This document shows positions 7,989-17,298 of a stretch of 42,295 nucleotides of DNA, piece after piece (within the stretch, counting starts at the first letter, position 1; each line of letters opens with the position of its first letter). A program made the translations under genes and the position numbers. The stretch is from positions 1 to 42,295 of the forward strand of contig DVJN01000217.1 in the NCBI GenBank assembly GCA_018716755.1, given 5' to 3'. The stretch comes from Candidatus Alectryocaccomicrobium excrementavium. Lineage in GTDB: Bacteria; Bacillota; Clostridia; Christensenellales; Aristaeellaceae. The notes beneath the pieces were generated by a model that saw only the letters and a list, made by a program, of their open reading frames with translations, ran no database searches and was not told where the DNA came from.

Positions 7989-10012
7989 AGGGTCAGCTCC
8001 GCGCGGCGCAGGATATGATCCTGATAGCACTTGTCCAGCTCCACAAAATATCCGCTCCAGCCCCAGACGCGCACAATCAGGTTTTTGTGGTTTTCCGGGT
8101 GCGCCTGCGCGTCCAGAAGCAGGGCGCGGTTGAGCGTGTTGAGCTGCAGCTGGTGACCGCCGCGCAGGATGAACTCGCGCACCAGCGCGGCTACCTTCAA
8201 TAGGGAATCTTCGTCCTTCATTGCCGTATCGCTGAATTCGATGGTCAGCGGCCCGCCGTTGATGACGCGCGCGAGGTCTGGCTTGGTGAAGGAGCAGATC
8301 AGCGAAACCGGCCCGCGCAGCTTTACCCCCAGGGAAGGCGCGTAGTTGGCGGGCAGGGGCGTTTCCGCGCGGCGGCCGTCCGCGGTGGCGCCCAGCGCCT
8401 CCGCGTGCGAGATGTAGTACATGGCCGAGCCCGTGCCGGGCCGGAAGCAGCCGCCCCGCTCGTTTGTGAGCCCGCGCAGCGCGTCGGCAAAATCGGCGAG
8501 CAGGATGCTGGCGAACCGGTCGGCGCGGCCGTCATCGTCGCCGAATTTCGGGCATTCGTTCGCCAAATGGTAGCGCAGCGCGTCCGCACCGGCAAAGTCG
8601 GCGTCCATGGCGCGCAACAGATCCTGCGGCGCGAGCCCTTCGACGAACACCGCCTGCTCCACCGCGGCCAGCGAATCCACCGCCGTTGCCAGCCCCGTGC
8701 CGTGGAAGCCGAAATTGTTGTACACGCAGCCCAGGGAGATGTCGCGCGAGCGCTCCACGCAGTTTTCGAAGAACAGCGAGAGATACGGCGCGGGAATCAT
8801 GTAAATGTCGCGGATGGCGCTGGCCATGCGGCGCGCTTCGGCAAAGATTTCCGCGCGCACGGCGGCGAGGATTTCTTCCATGCCGCTGGCTGACGGCAGG
8901 GTTTCGCGCAGCACGCGGTTCACAATGGAGGCAAAGGGCAACGCGCCGATGTTGGGAATGTCCGCGCCCTTGCCGGGAATGATGAATTCCCAGCAGGCGG
9001 CGACCACATAATTTTGCGCGTCTTCGGGCGCGTAGCCCAGCCCAATTAGGCCGGGGATGACCACATCGTCGTTTTCGTATTGCGGAAAGCCCAGGCCGCG
9101 CCGGGTGAGCCGCGTGCCCAGCAGATAGGTGGAAAGGGGCGTATCGCGGTTCACGCGCAGGTTGATTTTGGGATCGATCACGCCCAGCTCGCGGCTGGCC
9201 GCGAGGCACGCCTCACTGAGCGGATTGAATCCCTCCCCGCCGCTGCGCGCCGTGCCGCCCAGCACCATGCTCTGGCCGTTGTCGCCCTGCTGCATGCCGG
9301 GGTAGAGGTCGCTGTCGCGGTTGAGGCTGAGAAAGAATTCTTCCAGCCATTCGAGCGCGTCTTCCGGCGTGAGCGCGCCGGACTCCCGGTCGCGCTGGAA
9401 ATAGGGATACATGTATTGGTCGAAGCGGCCCAGCGTGTTGTGGTATTCGCCCTCGCACCACATCGCGTAATGCAGGATGCGCAGGCTTTGCAGCGCTTCG
9501 GGAAAGGTGCGCGCGCCATAGGCGGGCACGCGCTTAAGCCGCGCGGCGATATCCGCCTGCCCCTGGCGCAGCGCCTCTTCGCGGTAGCGCCGCGCGAAGT
9601 CCAGCACTGCGTCGATGGCCATGCGCACGCTATCGCCATATTCGCCGTTTTGCAGGCGCGCGCGCTGGGCGATCAGCCCTTCCTGCAGGATGCGCCCGTA
9701 ATCGGGCGAAAGATTGGAAACGTAGCCGCGCTCATGGATGAAATGGCGGCTTTCGATCCCGCGCCATTCTTCTTCGGTAAAGATGCCTGGCAGGGCGGGA
9801 CGCGTGCGCGTGGCCACGATGCGCTCCTCCGGGAAGATCACCGGCGTTTCCGCTTCCAGCGCCGCTTTCAGCCGCAGCGCGCTCCTGCGGTGGGCGGGGA
9901 GGGCGGCGTCCCGATAGGGAGCGCCTTCCGCCCCGGGCGCGGGGACGCGGACGGCGTGGTGCGCCTTGTCCAGCACAAAATACTGTTTTAGGGCCTCGAT
10001 GCGCGGTGTCAT
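7985..10012 (-). CDS. glycyl radical enzyme (PFL/dehydratase superfamily), substrate unknown
   Basis: GRFDQYMYPYFQRD, NYVVAACWEFIIPG (active-site Cys), ATADGRRAETPLPANYAPSLG, C-terminal glycyl loop RVWGWSGYF. Start ATG 10012 with RBS AGGAGG. Confidence 0.93.
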   Translation of the reverse strand: MTPRIEALKQYFVLDKAHHAVRVPAPGAEGAPYRDAALPAHRRSALRLKAALEAETPVIFPEERIVATRTRPALPGIFTEEEWRGIESRHFIHERGYVSNLSPDYGRILQEGLIAQRARLQNGEYGDSVRMAIDAVLDFARRYREEALRQGQADIAARLKRVPAYGARTFPEALQSLRILHYAMWCEGEYHNTLGRFDQYMYPYFQRDRESGALTPEDALEWLEEFFLSLNRDSDLYPGMQQGDNGQSMVLGGTARSGGEGFNPLSEACLAASRELGVIDPKINLRVNRDTPLSTYLLGTRLTRRGLGFPQYENDDVVIPGLIGLGYAPEDAQNYVVAACWEFIIPGKGADIPNIGALPFASIVNRVLRETLPSASGMEEILAAVRAEIFAEARRMASAIRDIYMIPAPYLSLFFENCVERSRDISLGCVYNNFGFHGTGLATAVDSLAAVEQAVFVEGLAPQDLLRAMDADFAGADALRYHLANECPKFGDDDGRADRFASILLADFADALRGLTNERGGCFRPGTGSAMYYISHAEALGATADGRRAETPLPANYAPSLGVKLRGPVSLICSFTKPDLARVINGGPLTIEFSDTAMKDEDSLLKVAALVREFILRGGHQLQLNTLNRALLLDAQAHPENHKNLIVRVWGWSGYFVELDKCYQDHILRRAELTL

Positions 10013-10023
10013 GGGATTCCCTC

Positions 10024-11697
10024 CTATTCGCATGGCTCGACGATGGGATACACGCTGAACGGCTCGTCGTGAATGTCGGTGTAGGCCCGGTATTCGTGGG
10101 CGTTATCCCCCTTCAGGCGCAGGGTGCGCACGCTGCCCGGCTGGGGCGTGAACCAATCCTCCGGATGCCGGGGATCCCACCTGACGCACACCGGCGTGGG
10201 CGCGCCCAGGGCCGCATAGAGCAGCGGGCCGCGCTCCAGCGCCCAACGCTCTTTGCCGGCGATTTCTTCGCCACCGGTGTAACGCGTGGCGCGGTAGAGC
10301 AGGGGGAAATCGCGCACAAAAACATCGCCCGCCCTGGCGTTTTCGATCACCTCGTACTGGCCGGTGTAGTCTTCGCGCGACCAGCGCGGCACGCGCAGGC
10401 GCAGTGTGAAGGGGCGCGGCGCTTCCAGCACGCGCACGGCCGCGTGCCCGCCATCGGGGATGTCGGTTTCCACGCGCAGGGAGACGCCGTTGGGCAGGTT
10501 CGCTTCGCTGGGGGCATACAGATCGACGCTTACGCTCTCCTCCGTAAAGGTATACAGGAACTGCGGCAGCAGGCCCGCCAGCCGCGTGCCCAGCGAGGCG
10601 CAGCAGGTGGCGCGGTCGAGATAGCGCGTGTCCTTGCTCCTTTCGAGGAAATTGAGATAGTGATAGCCCTGGCTGCCCACCTGCGCGGCGAAGAGCACGT
10701 TGTAGAGCGAGTTTTCCATTTCGTCCACGTAATGGGCGTTGTCCGGCTCCAGGCGGTGCATGCGCTGGTTGAGCAACACCCAGAAATTGGTGGAACACAG
10801 CTCGTTATAATTGTGGCGTGGAGATAGCCAGTTGCAGCCGGGCCAATAGGTATCGTGTTCGCACATGTTGATGCCGCCGCCCACGTGCTGCCACTTGTCC
10901 TCGTACATTTGGAGGGCGCTCTTCACCGCGCGCAGATAGATGTCCTCGCCCGTGGCGCGGTAGAGATCGCAATAGCCTTCCAGCGTGGTGAGCAGCGTGG
11001 AATGCGGGTGGTTGCCCGGGTGGTCGTAAATCGCGCGCTGGTCCCCGGCGATGACCTGTTCGAGCCACCAGGTTTCCTGGTAGTGGTCAATGGCCGTTTG
11101 CATATCGGCCCATTTGCCGTCCGGCGCGTCGTACTGCCGGGTATTCGCCAGAATGCCCTGAAAGCCCAGGTTCAGATCCTTCACATAAGGGAGCACGCCG
11201 CAGGTATTGAAGTAGTCGCTCATGCCGCGTGCCAGCTCGAAGGCGCGCGCCTCGCCCGCATAGCCCGCGTCCAGCAGGCCAAAGGTGATCCAGGCGCGCG
11301 TGTAATTGGGGTATTCCTTGGTTTTGAACTGGTCGCGGGGGATGGGGATGAGAAAGCCGTCTTCATCCCGGCAGGCATCGATTTCCGCCACGATGGCGCG
11401 CACCATTTGGCGCAGTTCTTCGTCTTCCCGCCACAGCAGCGCAGTGCCCGCGCCCATCAGAAATTCGCCCGCGGTTTGCCCTTTGAGGTTGTTTTCAAAG
11501 TGCCCGTCGCCAAAGGCATAGGGCACGCCCGGTGCGTTTTTGCCCTTGTGCACTCGATACCAGTAGAGCATGCGGTCGAGGTCGAAACCCTTGAGAAAGG
11601 CGGCGTTGTTTTCAAACACGCGCTGAAAACGGCCGCCCGTCAGGCGCACACCGCCCATGGGGACTTGGAGTTTATACTCCACAGCATACTTTTTCAT
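10024..11697 (-). CDS. GH127-family glycosidase (DUF1680, beta-L-arabinofuranosidase-like)
   Basis: VPMGGVRLTGGRFQRVFENNAAFLKGFDLDRMLYWYRVHKGK...NYNELCSTNFW...RATCCASLGTRLAGLLPQFLY (ExC and CC zinc-ligand motifs). Start ATG 11697 with RBS GGAGGTG. Confidence 0.9.
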   Translation of the reverse strand: MKKYAVEYKLQVPMGGVRLTGGRFQRVFENNAAFLKGFDLDRMLYWYRVHKGKNAPGVPYAFGDGHFENNLKGQTAGEFLMGAGTALLWREDEELRQMVRAIVAEIDACRDEDGFLIPIPRDQFKTKEYPNYTRAWITFGLLDAGYAGEARAFELARGMSDYFNTCGVLPYVKDLNLGFQGILANTRQYDAPDGKWADMQTAIDHYQETWWLEQVIAGDQRAIYDHPGNHPHSTLLTTLEGYCDLYRATGEDIYLRAVKSALQMYEDKWQHVGGGINMCEHDTYWPGCNWLSPRHNYNELCSTNFWVLLNQRMHRLEPDNAHYVDEMENSLYNVLFAAQVGSQGYHYLNFLERSKDTRYLDRATCCASLGTRLAGLLPQFLYTFTEESVSVDLYAPSEANLPNGVSLRVETDIPDGGHAAVRVLEAPRPFTLRLRVPRWSREDYTGQYEVIENARAGDVFVRDFPLLYRATRYTGGEEIAGKERWALERGPLLYAALGAPTPVCVRWDPRHPEDWFTPQPGSVRTLRLKGDNAHEYRAYTDIHDEPFSVYPIVEPCE

Positions 11698-11710
11698 AGC
11701 CACCTCCTGG

Positions 11711-11728
11711 AATATTAACGATAATATT
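11711..11728. promoter_or_regulatory. putative LacI-family operator
   Basis: AATATTAACGATAATATT: 18-bp near-perfect palindrome centred on CG, just downstream of the predicted GH127 promoter. Confidence 0.6.
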
Positions 11729-11737
11729 TCTGCGTAT

Positions 11738-11766
11738 AGCATAGCATATCCGGGCAAAAAAAGCAA
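11738..11766 (-). promoter_or_regulatory. promoter for GH127-GRE-activase unit
   Basis: TTGCTT (11766-11761), 17 bp, TATGCT (11743-11738) on minus strand. Confidence 0.55.
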
Positions 11767-11794
11767 TAGAAATTTTCAAAACAGGGGGTTGGAA

Positions 11795-12796
11795 TTATCG
11801 CGAGCTTTCCCGCTCGACGAGGCGCACATCGAGCACCGCGCGAGCAATGGGCGCATCGGGGGTTTCCATGCGGCGCAGGAGCATTTCCACGGTGCGGCGT
11901 GCCTCTTCCCCCTTATCGGCGGAAATGCTGGTGAGGCCAAAGGGCAGGCTGATACTGGAGAGGACGTTGTCGAATCCGGCGAGGCGCACATCCTGCGGGA
12001 TGGCCAGGCCGCGCGCCAGCAGCCAGCTCGCCGCCTCAAAGCCCATCAGATCGTTGAACGCGAACAGGGCGTCCACGCTGGCGCCGGAAGCAAAGAGCGC
12101 CTCCAGCGCATCGCGCACGCCGCCCGCCATGGGCTGGGCCTCGCACACGCGCACGCTTTGCCCGGCGGCTGTAAGCGCCTGCGCATATCCTTTCAGCCGC
12201 CGGGCGGCGGAGGAGGTTTCCAGCGCCGCGTTCAAAAAGACCATATGGACGCAGTTTTTCTGCAACAGGTGCTGCGCGGCGAGCAGGCCGCCCTTTTCGT
12301 CGTCCCACACTACGGCGTCCATGGGGTCATCCTCGAATTCGCGGCCCAGCAGAACGAAGGGCACGCCGAATTTGCGCAGCAGGGCGATGCTTTCCCGCCC
12401 CTTCTGGCAGGGGCAAAGGATGACGCCATCCACCCGGTGGCTGATGGCGGTGCGGATGGCCTCGCATTCGAGCCGCAAGTCCTCGTCGGTATTGAGGATG
12501 AGCGCGCGGAAATTGTGTTCGCGCAACTCGCGTTCCAGGTATTTGAAGCGCTCAGCGAAGAGGGGATTGGCCACGTCGCCCAGCACGATGGCGACGGTGT
12601 GCGAGCTGCCGGAGCGCAGCGAACCGGCCAACGCGTCGTGCACATAGCCGATGTCCCGCGCGGCTTTGCGCACGCGCTCCCTGGTCGCCGGGGCGACCAG
12701 GGGCGAATTGCGCAGCGCCAGCGAAACGGTGTTGACCGTCAGGCCGGTTTTTTGCGCGATGTGCTTCATGGTGGGGCGCTGGCTTTCTTTGCGCAT
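11795..12796 (-). CDS. LacI-family transcriptional regulator 1
   Basis: PTMKHIAQKTGLTVNTVSLALRNSPLVAPATRERVRKAARDIGY HTH plus periplasmic-binding-like domain. Confidence 0.95.
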   Translation of the reverse strand: MRKESQRPTMKHIAQKTGLTVNTVSLALRNSPLVAPATRERVRKAARDIGYVHDALAGSLRSGSSHTVAIVLGDVANPLFAERFKYLERELREHNFRALILNTDEDLRLECEAIRTAISHRVDGVILCPCQKGRESIALLRKFGVPFVLLGREFEDDPMDAVVWDDEKGGLLAAQHLLQKNCVHMVFLNAALETSSAARRLKGYAQALTAAGQSVRVCEAQPMAGGVRDALEALFASGASVDALFAFNDLMGFEAASWLLARGLAIPQDVRLAGFDNVLSSISLPFGLTSISADKGEEARRTVEMLLRRMETPDAPIARAVLDVRLVERESSR

Positions 12797-12825
12797 AGCA
12801 TTCTCCCGTGAATCGTGTTTTTTTC

Positions 12826-12854
12826 ACTATAGCACATGCGGGGGAAAATGGCAA
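12826..12854 (-). promoter_or_regulatory. promoter for LacI regulator 1 gene
   Basis: TTGCCA (12854-12849), 17 bp, TATAGT (12831-12826). Confidence 0.6.
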
Positions 12855-12897
12855 GGGCGCAGCGGCGAAATGGACGATTTTTGCTCTGGAAACGGAG

Positions 12898-14403
12898 TTA
12901 GCTGAAATGGACGCCCGCCGCAAAAGCGTTTTGCCGGATGCCCGCTTCTGCAAGGTCATGCAGCCGGCGGCCATTCAGGCGGATGTTTTCGAAAGCGATG
13001 TTGGAGCACAGGTGTTGCGCGTCGTATCCGTGGATTTCGGAGGGCGGCATGCGAGGCGCGGAAACGGCAACGTTTCGGAAGGCGACGTCGCGAATCCTGC
13101 CGCGCCGCGTGCCGTCTTTGGAGTATTCCGGAATGTATAAAATGTACGCGCCGAAAAGGCCGGGCATATAATCGCTGTCCGGATCTTCGGCGTAGACGTC
13201 CAGGTCGCTTTTTTGCAGCATGGGGCGCTGGGAAACCGCGCCGTATTCCACGCGGATATTTTCGAAGAGAACGTCATGGATGTCCGCGTAGTCCACGTTC
13301 TTGACATCCAGCGCCACCGCCGCATTGTGGATCAGATCGCAATCGCGGAAAGTCACCCCGCAGATTTCGCGCGCGCGGGTTTCCGCGCCAAATTCCAGCG
13401 AGCATCCCCAATCGCACCAGATGACGCAGCCCTCCACCAGCACATCGCGGAAGGTATCGTGCAAAATGCCATTGTGCAGCATATCCGCCTCATCCTGCAG
13501 GTAATCAAAGCCCTTGATGCAGATGGAATCGTCATAGGTGCGCACAAAGCAATCCTTGATGTGCACGCGCTCGCAATTGTGCATATCGATGCCATCGGAA
13601 TTGTAGCGCCAGTTGCCGATGATTTTCACACCTTCGATGCGCAGATCCCGGCAGGCGATGGGGCGGATGGTATAGAGCGGCGAATCCCGGAGCGTGATGC
13701 CATCGATCTCCACGTGGTCGCAATATTCCAGCTGCACCAGGTGGCTGCGGCCTGCGTTTTCCACCGCAAACCCCTTGTTAAATTGCTCGATTTCCCTGTC
13801 GCCGAATTCAAAAAGGATTTTTTCATGGTTACGGCTGCCATCCAGGATGCCGTGGCCCAGGATGCGGATGTTGTGCGCATCGCAGGCCTCGACGCGCGCG
13901 TAAACGACGGCGCCTTCATCCAGGAACAGCGTCTGGTTGGATTGCAGGCGAATGAGGCCCACATCGTGGATGCCCTTGCCATAATAGAGCACGTTTTCAT
14001 CCCGGGGACCGGCGCCGTAGCGTTTCACCGGATCGGCAAACAGGTGCAGGGCGCAGTGGGGGCCGTCCAGTTCCACCGTATAGGCGCCAGCGCGGGGCAG
14101 TGTAAAGGATATGACGCCCGCTTCCACCCTGGGGCGCACGGCGCGGGAGAGCGGGCGCACGGTTACGCTGTGAAAAGGGCGGGATGGCTTGAGCACGATT
14201 TGCGCGGGCGCGTCCATTTCGAACAGCGCAAAGCTCGCCAGTTCGGTTTGCTCCACCGGGCGCTGGTGGCCGGGCCAGCGGCGGTTGATGGGGTGCTTCG
14301 AAACCCGCGCGCTGTACAGCGGCGTGGGCGCGCCATCAACGGTCATGGTGAAAGCCGCGCTGGGCGGCTCGCCGACGGACATGGGATATACTCTGCTGCT
14401 CAT
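12898..14403 (-). CDS. GH28-like right-handed beta-helix protein A
   Basis: 501 aa; NSDGIDMHNCERVHIKDCFVRTYDDSICIKG (GH28-like N-D and DD motifs) but CDWGCSLEFGAE in place of the GHG region; RBS GAGGAG. Confidence 0.75.
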   Translation of the reverse strand: MSSRVYPMSVGEPPSAAFTMTVDGAPTPLYSARVSKHPINRRWPGHQRPVEQTELASFALFEMDAPAQIVLKPSRPFHSVTVRPLSRAVRPRVEAGVISFTLPRAGAYTVELDGPHCALHLFADPVKRYGAGPRDENVLYYGKGIHDVGLIRLQSNQTLFLDEGAVVYARVEACDAHNIRILGHGILDGSRNHEKILFEFGDREIEQFNKGFAVENAGRSHLVQLEYCDHVEIDGITLRDSPLYTIRPIACRDLRIEGVKIIGNWRYNSDGIDMHNCERVHIKDCFVRTYDDSICIKGFDYLQDEADMLHNGILHDTFRDVLVEGCVIWCDWGCSLEFGAETRAREICGVTFRDCDLIHNAAVALDVKNVDYADIHDVLFENIRVEYGAVSQRPMLQKSDLDVYAEDPDSDYMPGLFGAYILYIPEYSKDGTRRGRIRDVAFRNVAVSAPRMPPSEIHGYDAQHLCSNIAFENIRLNGRRLHDLAEAGIRQNAFAAGVHFS

Positions 14404-14443
14404 GGCGATTTCTCCTCATAGCAAAATTGTGCGCAAAGCGCAG

Positions 14444-14478
14444 GCCGCACGGCGCGCCGGAAAAGCACGCCGTGCGGC
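14444..14478 (-). promoter_or_regulatory. strong stem-loop in the intergenic region 3' of the solute-binding protein gene
   Basis: GCCGCACGGCG/CGCCGTGCGGC 11-bp stem; no U-tract on the downstream (minus-strand) side. Confidence 0.6.
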
Positions 14479-14494
14479 AAAAAAGGTATGGAGA

Positions 14495-16273
14495 TTATTG
14501 CGCGGCGAAGTAGGCGGCGGTCGCGTCCTGATAGACCTGCTGCACCTCTTCGGCCCCCAGCTTGCGCAGTTCCTCCACAAAGGCGTCGTAGTCGCTCAGC
14601 GGCGTCGCGCCGGTGATGAACTTGGCCTCCATCTGCTTCACGTAGTCCTCCAGCGGCGTCCACAGTTCATCGATCACTTCCTGCTGGTCTTCCGTGAACC
14701 ACACGGTGGGCATGCCCTGCGTGAAGTATTCGGTGATGGTATTTATCTGCGAGGAGCGCCACGCGCCTTCAAAGGTCGTTACATCGGCATTGATGGCGGC
14801 ATAGCAGTCCACGCCATACGCGAGGGAAGCGGCCGACCATTCATCCAGCCCCATGTGGAAGCCCGTGCCCTTGTCGCGCGGGCCGATGTAGCGGCAGTAC
14901 CAGTCCCACGGCCCCAGATCTTCAGGATTCACCACGGTGGTGCGCATTTCATATTCCCATTCGCTCTCTTCCCAGGTGGGCTGGCTGATCTGCACGTAGT
15001 ACTTGAACACGGGCACGCCCAGCATGGCCTCGGGATACTTGCCCGCGGCGATATCCTCTTCCGTTACGGTGCTTACATACTCGCCAAAGGGCGCCCACGC
15101 ATCGTCCTCGGGCATGGTTTCGGTGAAGTAGGTCGGGCCATAGAGGCAACCCCAGGCGATGTAGGGATCGTACAGCAGGTCGAGGAAGCGGATGGCCAGC
15201 ACGGGATCCTCGCAATTGTCGGAGATCTGCGCGAAGCCCATGGAATAGCCGTTCTGCTGGTAATACATGGGCGTGTCGTTCACATCGGAAGTGAGCGGCA
15301 GGATGTGCTGGTATTCAAAGCAATTGTCCTCGTAGGCGGTCATCAGGAAGGGCGCCGCGTCGCCCGAATAGCCGATGACGCCATCGCGGCCTTTCACGCG
15401 GTACTGTTCGGTGGTCTGCGTGAAAATATCCGGATCGATCAGGCCTTCGGCATACAGCTGGTGCATGAATTCGAGATAGAGCTTGTAATCCTCGTGCAGC
15501 GGCATGTAGACGGCCTGTCCGTCTTTAATGGCGATGTTATTGCCATCTGTGATGAAGCCCAGCGCGTTGAAGATCGGGCCGTTGCCCTTGGGGGCATATT
15601 CCCAGGAGCCGGACCAGGGGATTTCATCCGCCTCGCCGTTGCCGTTGGGGTCGCCCTCTTTAAAGGCCTTCAGCACTTCATACAATTCCGTCAGCGTGGT
15701 GGGCATTTCCAGCCCCAGGTTGTCCAGCCAGGCCTGGTTGATCCACGTGCGCATATCGGAATAGATCAGGTTGCCCTTGTTGACATAGGGCAGGGTGTAC
15801 AGGGAGCCATCCGGCAGGGTGGCTGCGGCACGGGTGCCGGGCACCCATTCCTCAATGGCCCAGCGAATGTTTTCGCCATACTCATCCACCAGATCGTTCA
15901 GGTCGATGAAAATGCCTTCCGCGCCAAAGCGCGCGATTTCCGCCGTGGTAAAGGTGGGGCTGAAGAAAATGTCGGGATAATCGCCGGAAGCCATCAGGAT
16001 GGTCTTTCGATCGGGCCACACGGTGTTATCGATGTATTGCACTTCGCAGGTGACGCCCGTGAGTTCTTCCAGCCATTGCCACATGAACTGATCCTGCGGC
16101 TCGCCGGTGGACTGGCCGCGCAACGCGACAAAGGACAGGGTCGCCGGTTCGTCGGTCAACTTATACTGGCTCAGGTCGATGGATTCCGCTTCGGGAGCGG
16201 TTTCGGCAAAAGCGACGTTGCAAACGCCCAGCAGCAGGCACAGCAGTACGGCCAAAGAGATCGATTTTTTCAT
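14495..16273 (-). CDS. extracellular solute-binding protein of carbohydrate ABC transporter (LipO-like)
   Basis: MKKSISLAVLLCLLLGVCNVAFAETAPEAES signal peptide; TGVTCEVQYIDN...KTILMASGDYPDIFF. Confidence 0.88.
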   Translation of the reverse strand: MKKSISLAVLLCLLLGVCNVAFAETAPEAESIDLSQYKLTDEPATLSFVALRGQSTGEPQDQFMWQWLEELTGVTCEVQYIDNTVWPDRKTILMASGDYPDIFFSPTFTTAEIARFGAEGIFIDLNDLVDEYGENIRWAIEEWVPGTRAAATLPDGSLYTLPYVNKGNLIYSDMRTWINQAWLDNLGLEMPTTLTELYEVLKAFKEGDPNGNGEADEIPWSGSWEYAPKGNGPIFNALGFITDGNNIAIKDGQAVYMPLHEDYKLYLEFMHQLYAEGLIDPDIFTQTTEQYRVKGRDGVIGYSGDAAPFLMTAYEDNCFEYQHILPLTSDVNDTPMYYQQNGYSMGFAQISDNCEDPVLAIRFLDLLYDPYIAWGCLYGPTYFTETMPEDDAWAPFGEYVSTVTEEDIAAGKYPEAMLGVPVFKYYVQISQPTWEESEWEYEMRTTVVNPEDLGPWDWYCRYIGPRDKGTGFHMGLDEWSAASLAYGVDCYAAINADVTTFEGAWRSSQINTITEYFTQGMPTVWFTEDQQEVIDELWTPLEDYVKQMEAKFITGATPLSDYDAFVEELRKLGAEEVQQVYQDATAAYFAAQ

Positions 16274-16359
16274 TTTCTTCCTTCCTTTCTAAATGAATTG
16301 TAACGTCATGCACGGGGAAAGTGTCGTGCGCCCCTCCTTTCTGCTGCGTATTGTGGATC

Positions 16360-17280
16360 CTATCCCTTGAGCGCGCCGATCATTACGCCCTTGACGAAAT
16401 GCTTTTGCACAAAGGGATAGGCAACGAGAACCGGCAGGCTGGAGACGAAAATCAGCGCGTATTTCATGGATTCCGCCATCATGGAACGGCGCATCATGGC
16501 CTCCATCTGGATGCTGCTCATGCTGTTCACATCGATGTTTTTCAGCATCTGGTTTTCCATCAGGATGTTTCGCAGGATTAGTTGTAGGGGGTATTTATCG
16601 CTGTCGTTCAGGTAAATCAAAGCGTTCATGTAGGAATTCCAGTGGCCGACCGCGCAATACAGCGCGATGACGGCGATGATGGAGCCGGAAAGCGGCAACG
16701 CGATTTGGAAGAAAATCCGGAAATCGTTTGCCCCGTCGATCTTGGCGGATTCCAGCAGTTCGTTGGGTATGTTGGATTTGTAGAACGTGCGCACAATGAT
16801 CATATTGTATACGCTCAGGCCCGAGGGCAGGATCATGGCCGCACGGGTATCCAGCATGCCCAGGTTTTTGATGAGCACATAGGTGGGAATCAGGCCGCCG
16901 CCAAAATACATGGTGAACATGAAGTAAGCCATAAAGAGGTTGTGACCCTTGATATTGCGGCTCATCACATAGGCGGCGGGCATCGTCAGCGCCAGCGCGT
17001 ATATCGTGCCCACGCCGGCATAGAGGATGGAGTTGGCATAACCAATCCAGATTTCTTCGTTTTTGAAGATGTTTGTATACGGTTCCATCGTGAACCCCTT
17101 TGGCAACAGGATGACATTGCCGCCCATCAATTCATAGGGATCGCTGATGGAAGCGATGACTGTGAAATACAGCGGATAGAGGATGATGAGGATCACAATC
17201 ACCAGAAGCGCGACGTTGACGGCGTCGAACACCCGGTCAAACGTCGATCTGCGCACTTTTTCCCGCTTGGCTTTTATCAT
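16360..17280 (-). CDS. carbohydrate ABC transporter permease (YtcP/LplC-like)
   Basis: 306 aa; ANDFRIFFQIALPLSGSIIAVIALYCAVGHWNSYMNALIYLND (EAA-like loop). Confidence 0.92.
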   Translation of the reverse strand: MIKAKREKVRRSTFDRVFDAVNVALLVIVILIILYPLYFTVIASISDPYELMGGNVILLPKGFTMEPYTNIFKNEEIWIGYANSILYAGVGTIYALALTMPAAYVMSRNIKGHNLFMAYFMFTMYFGGGLIPTYVLIKNLGMLDTRAAMILPSGLSVYNMIIVRTFYKSNIPNELLESAKIDGANDFRIFFQIALPLSGSIIAVIALYCAVGHWNSYMNALIYLNDSDKYPLQLILRNILMENQMLKNIDVNSMSSIQMEAMMRRSMMAESMKYALIFVSSLPVLVAYPFVQKHFVKGVMIGALKG

Positions 17281-17298
17281 GGGATAGCGCCTCCTTTT

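Noticed and set aside
14189-16303. 704-aa plus-strand ORF over the solute-binding protein gene
   Set aside because: Antisense of a clear SBP with signal peptide; no domain signature
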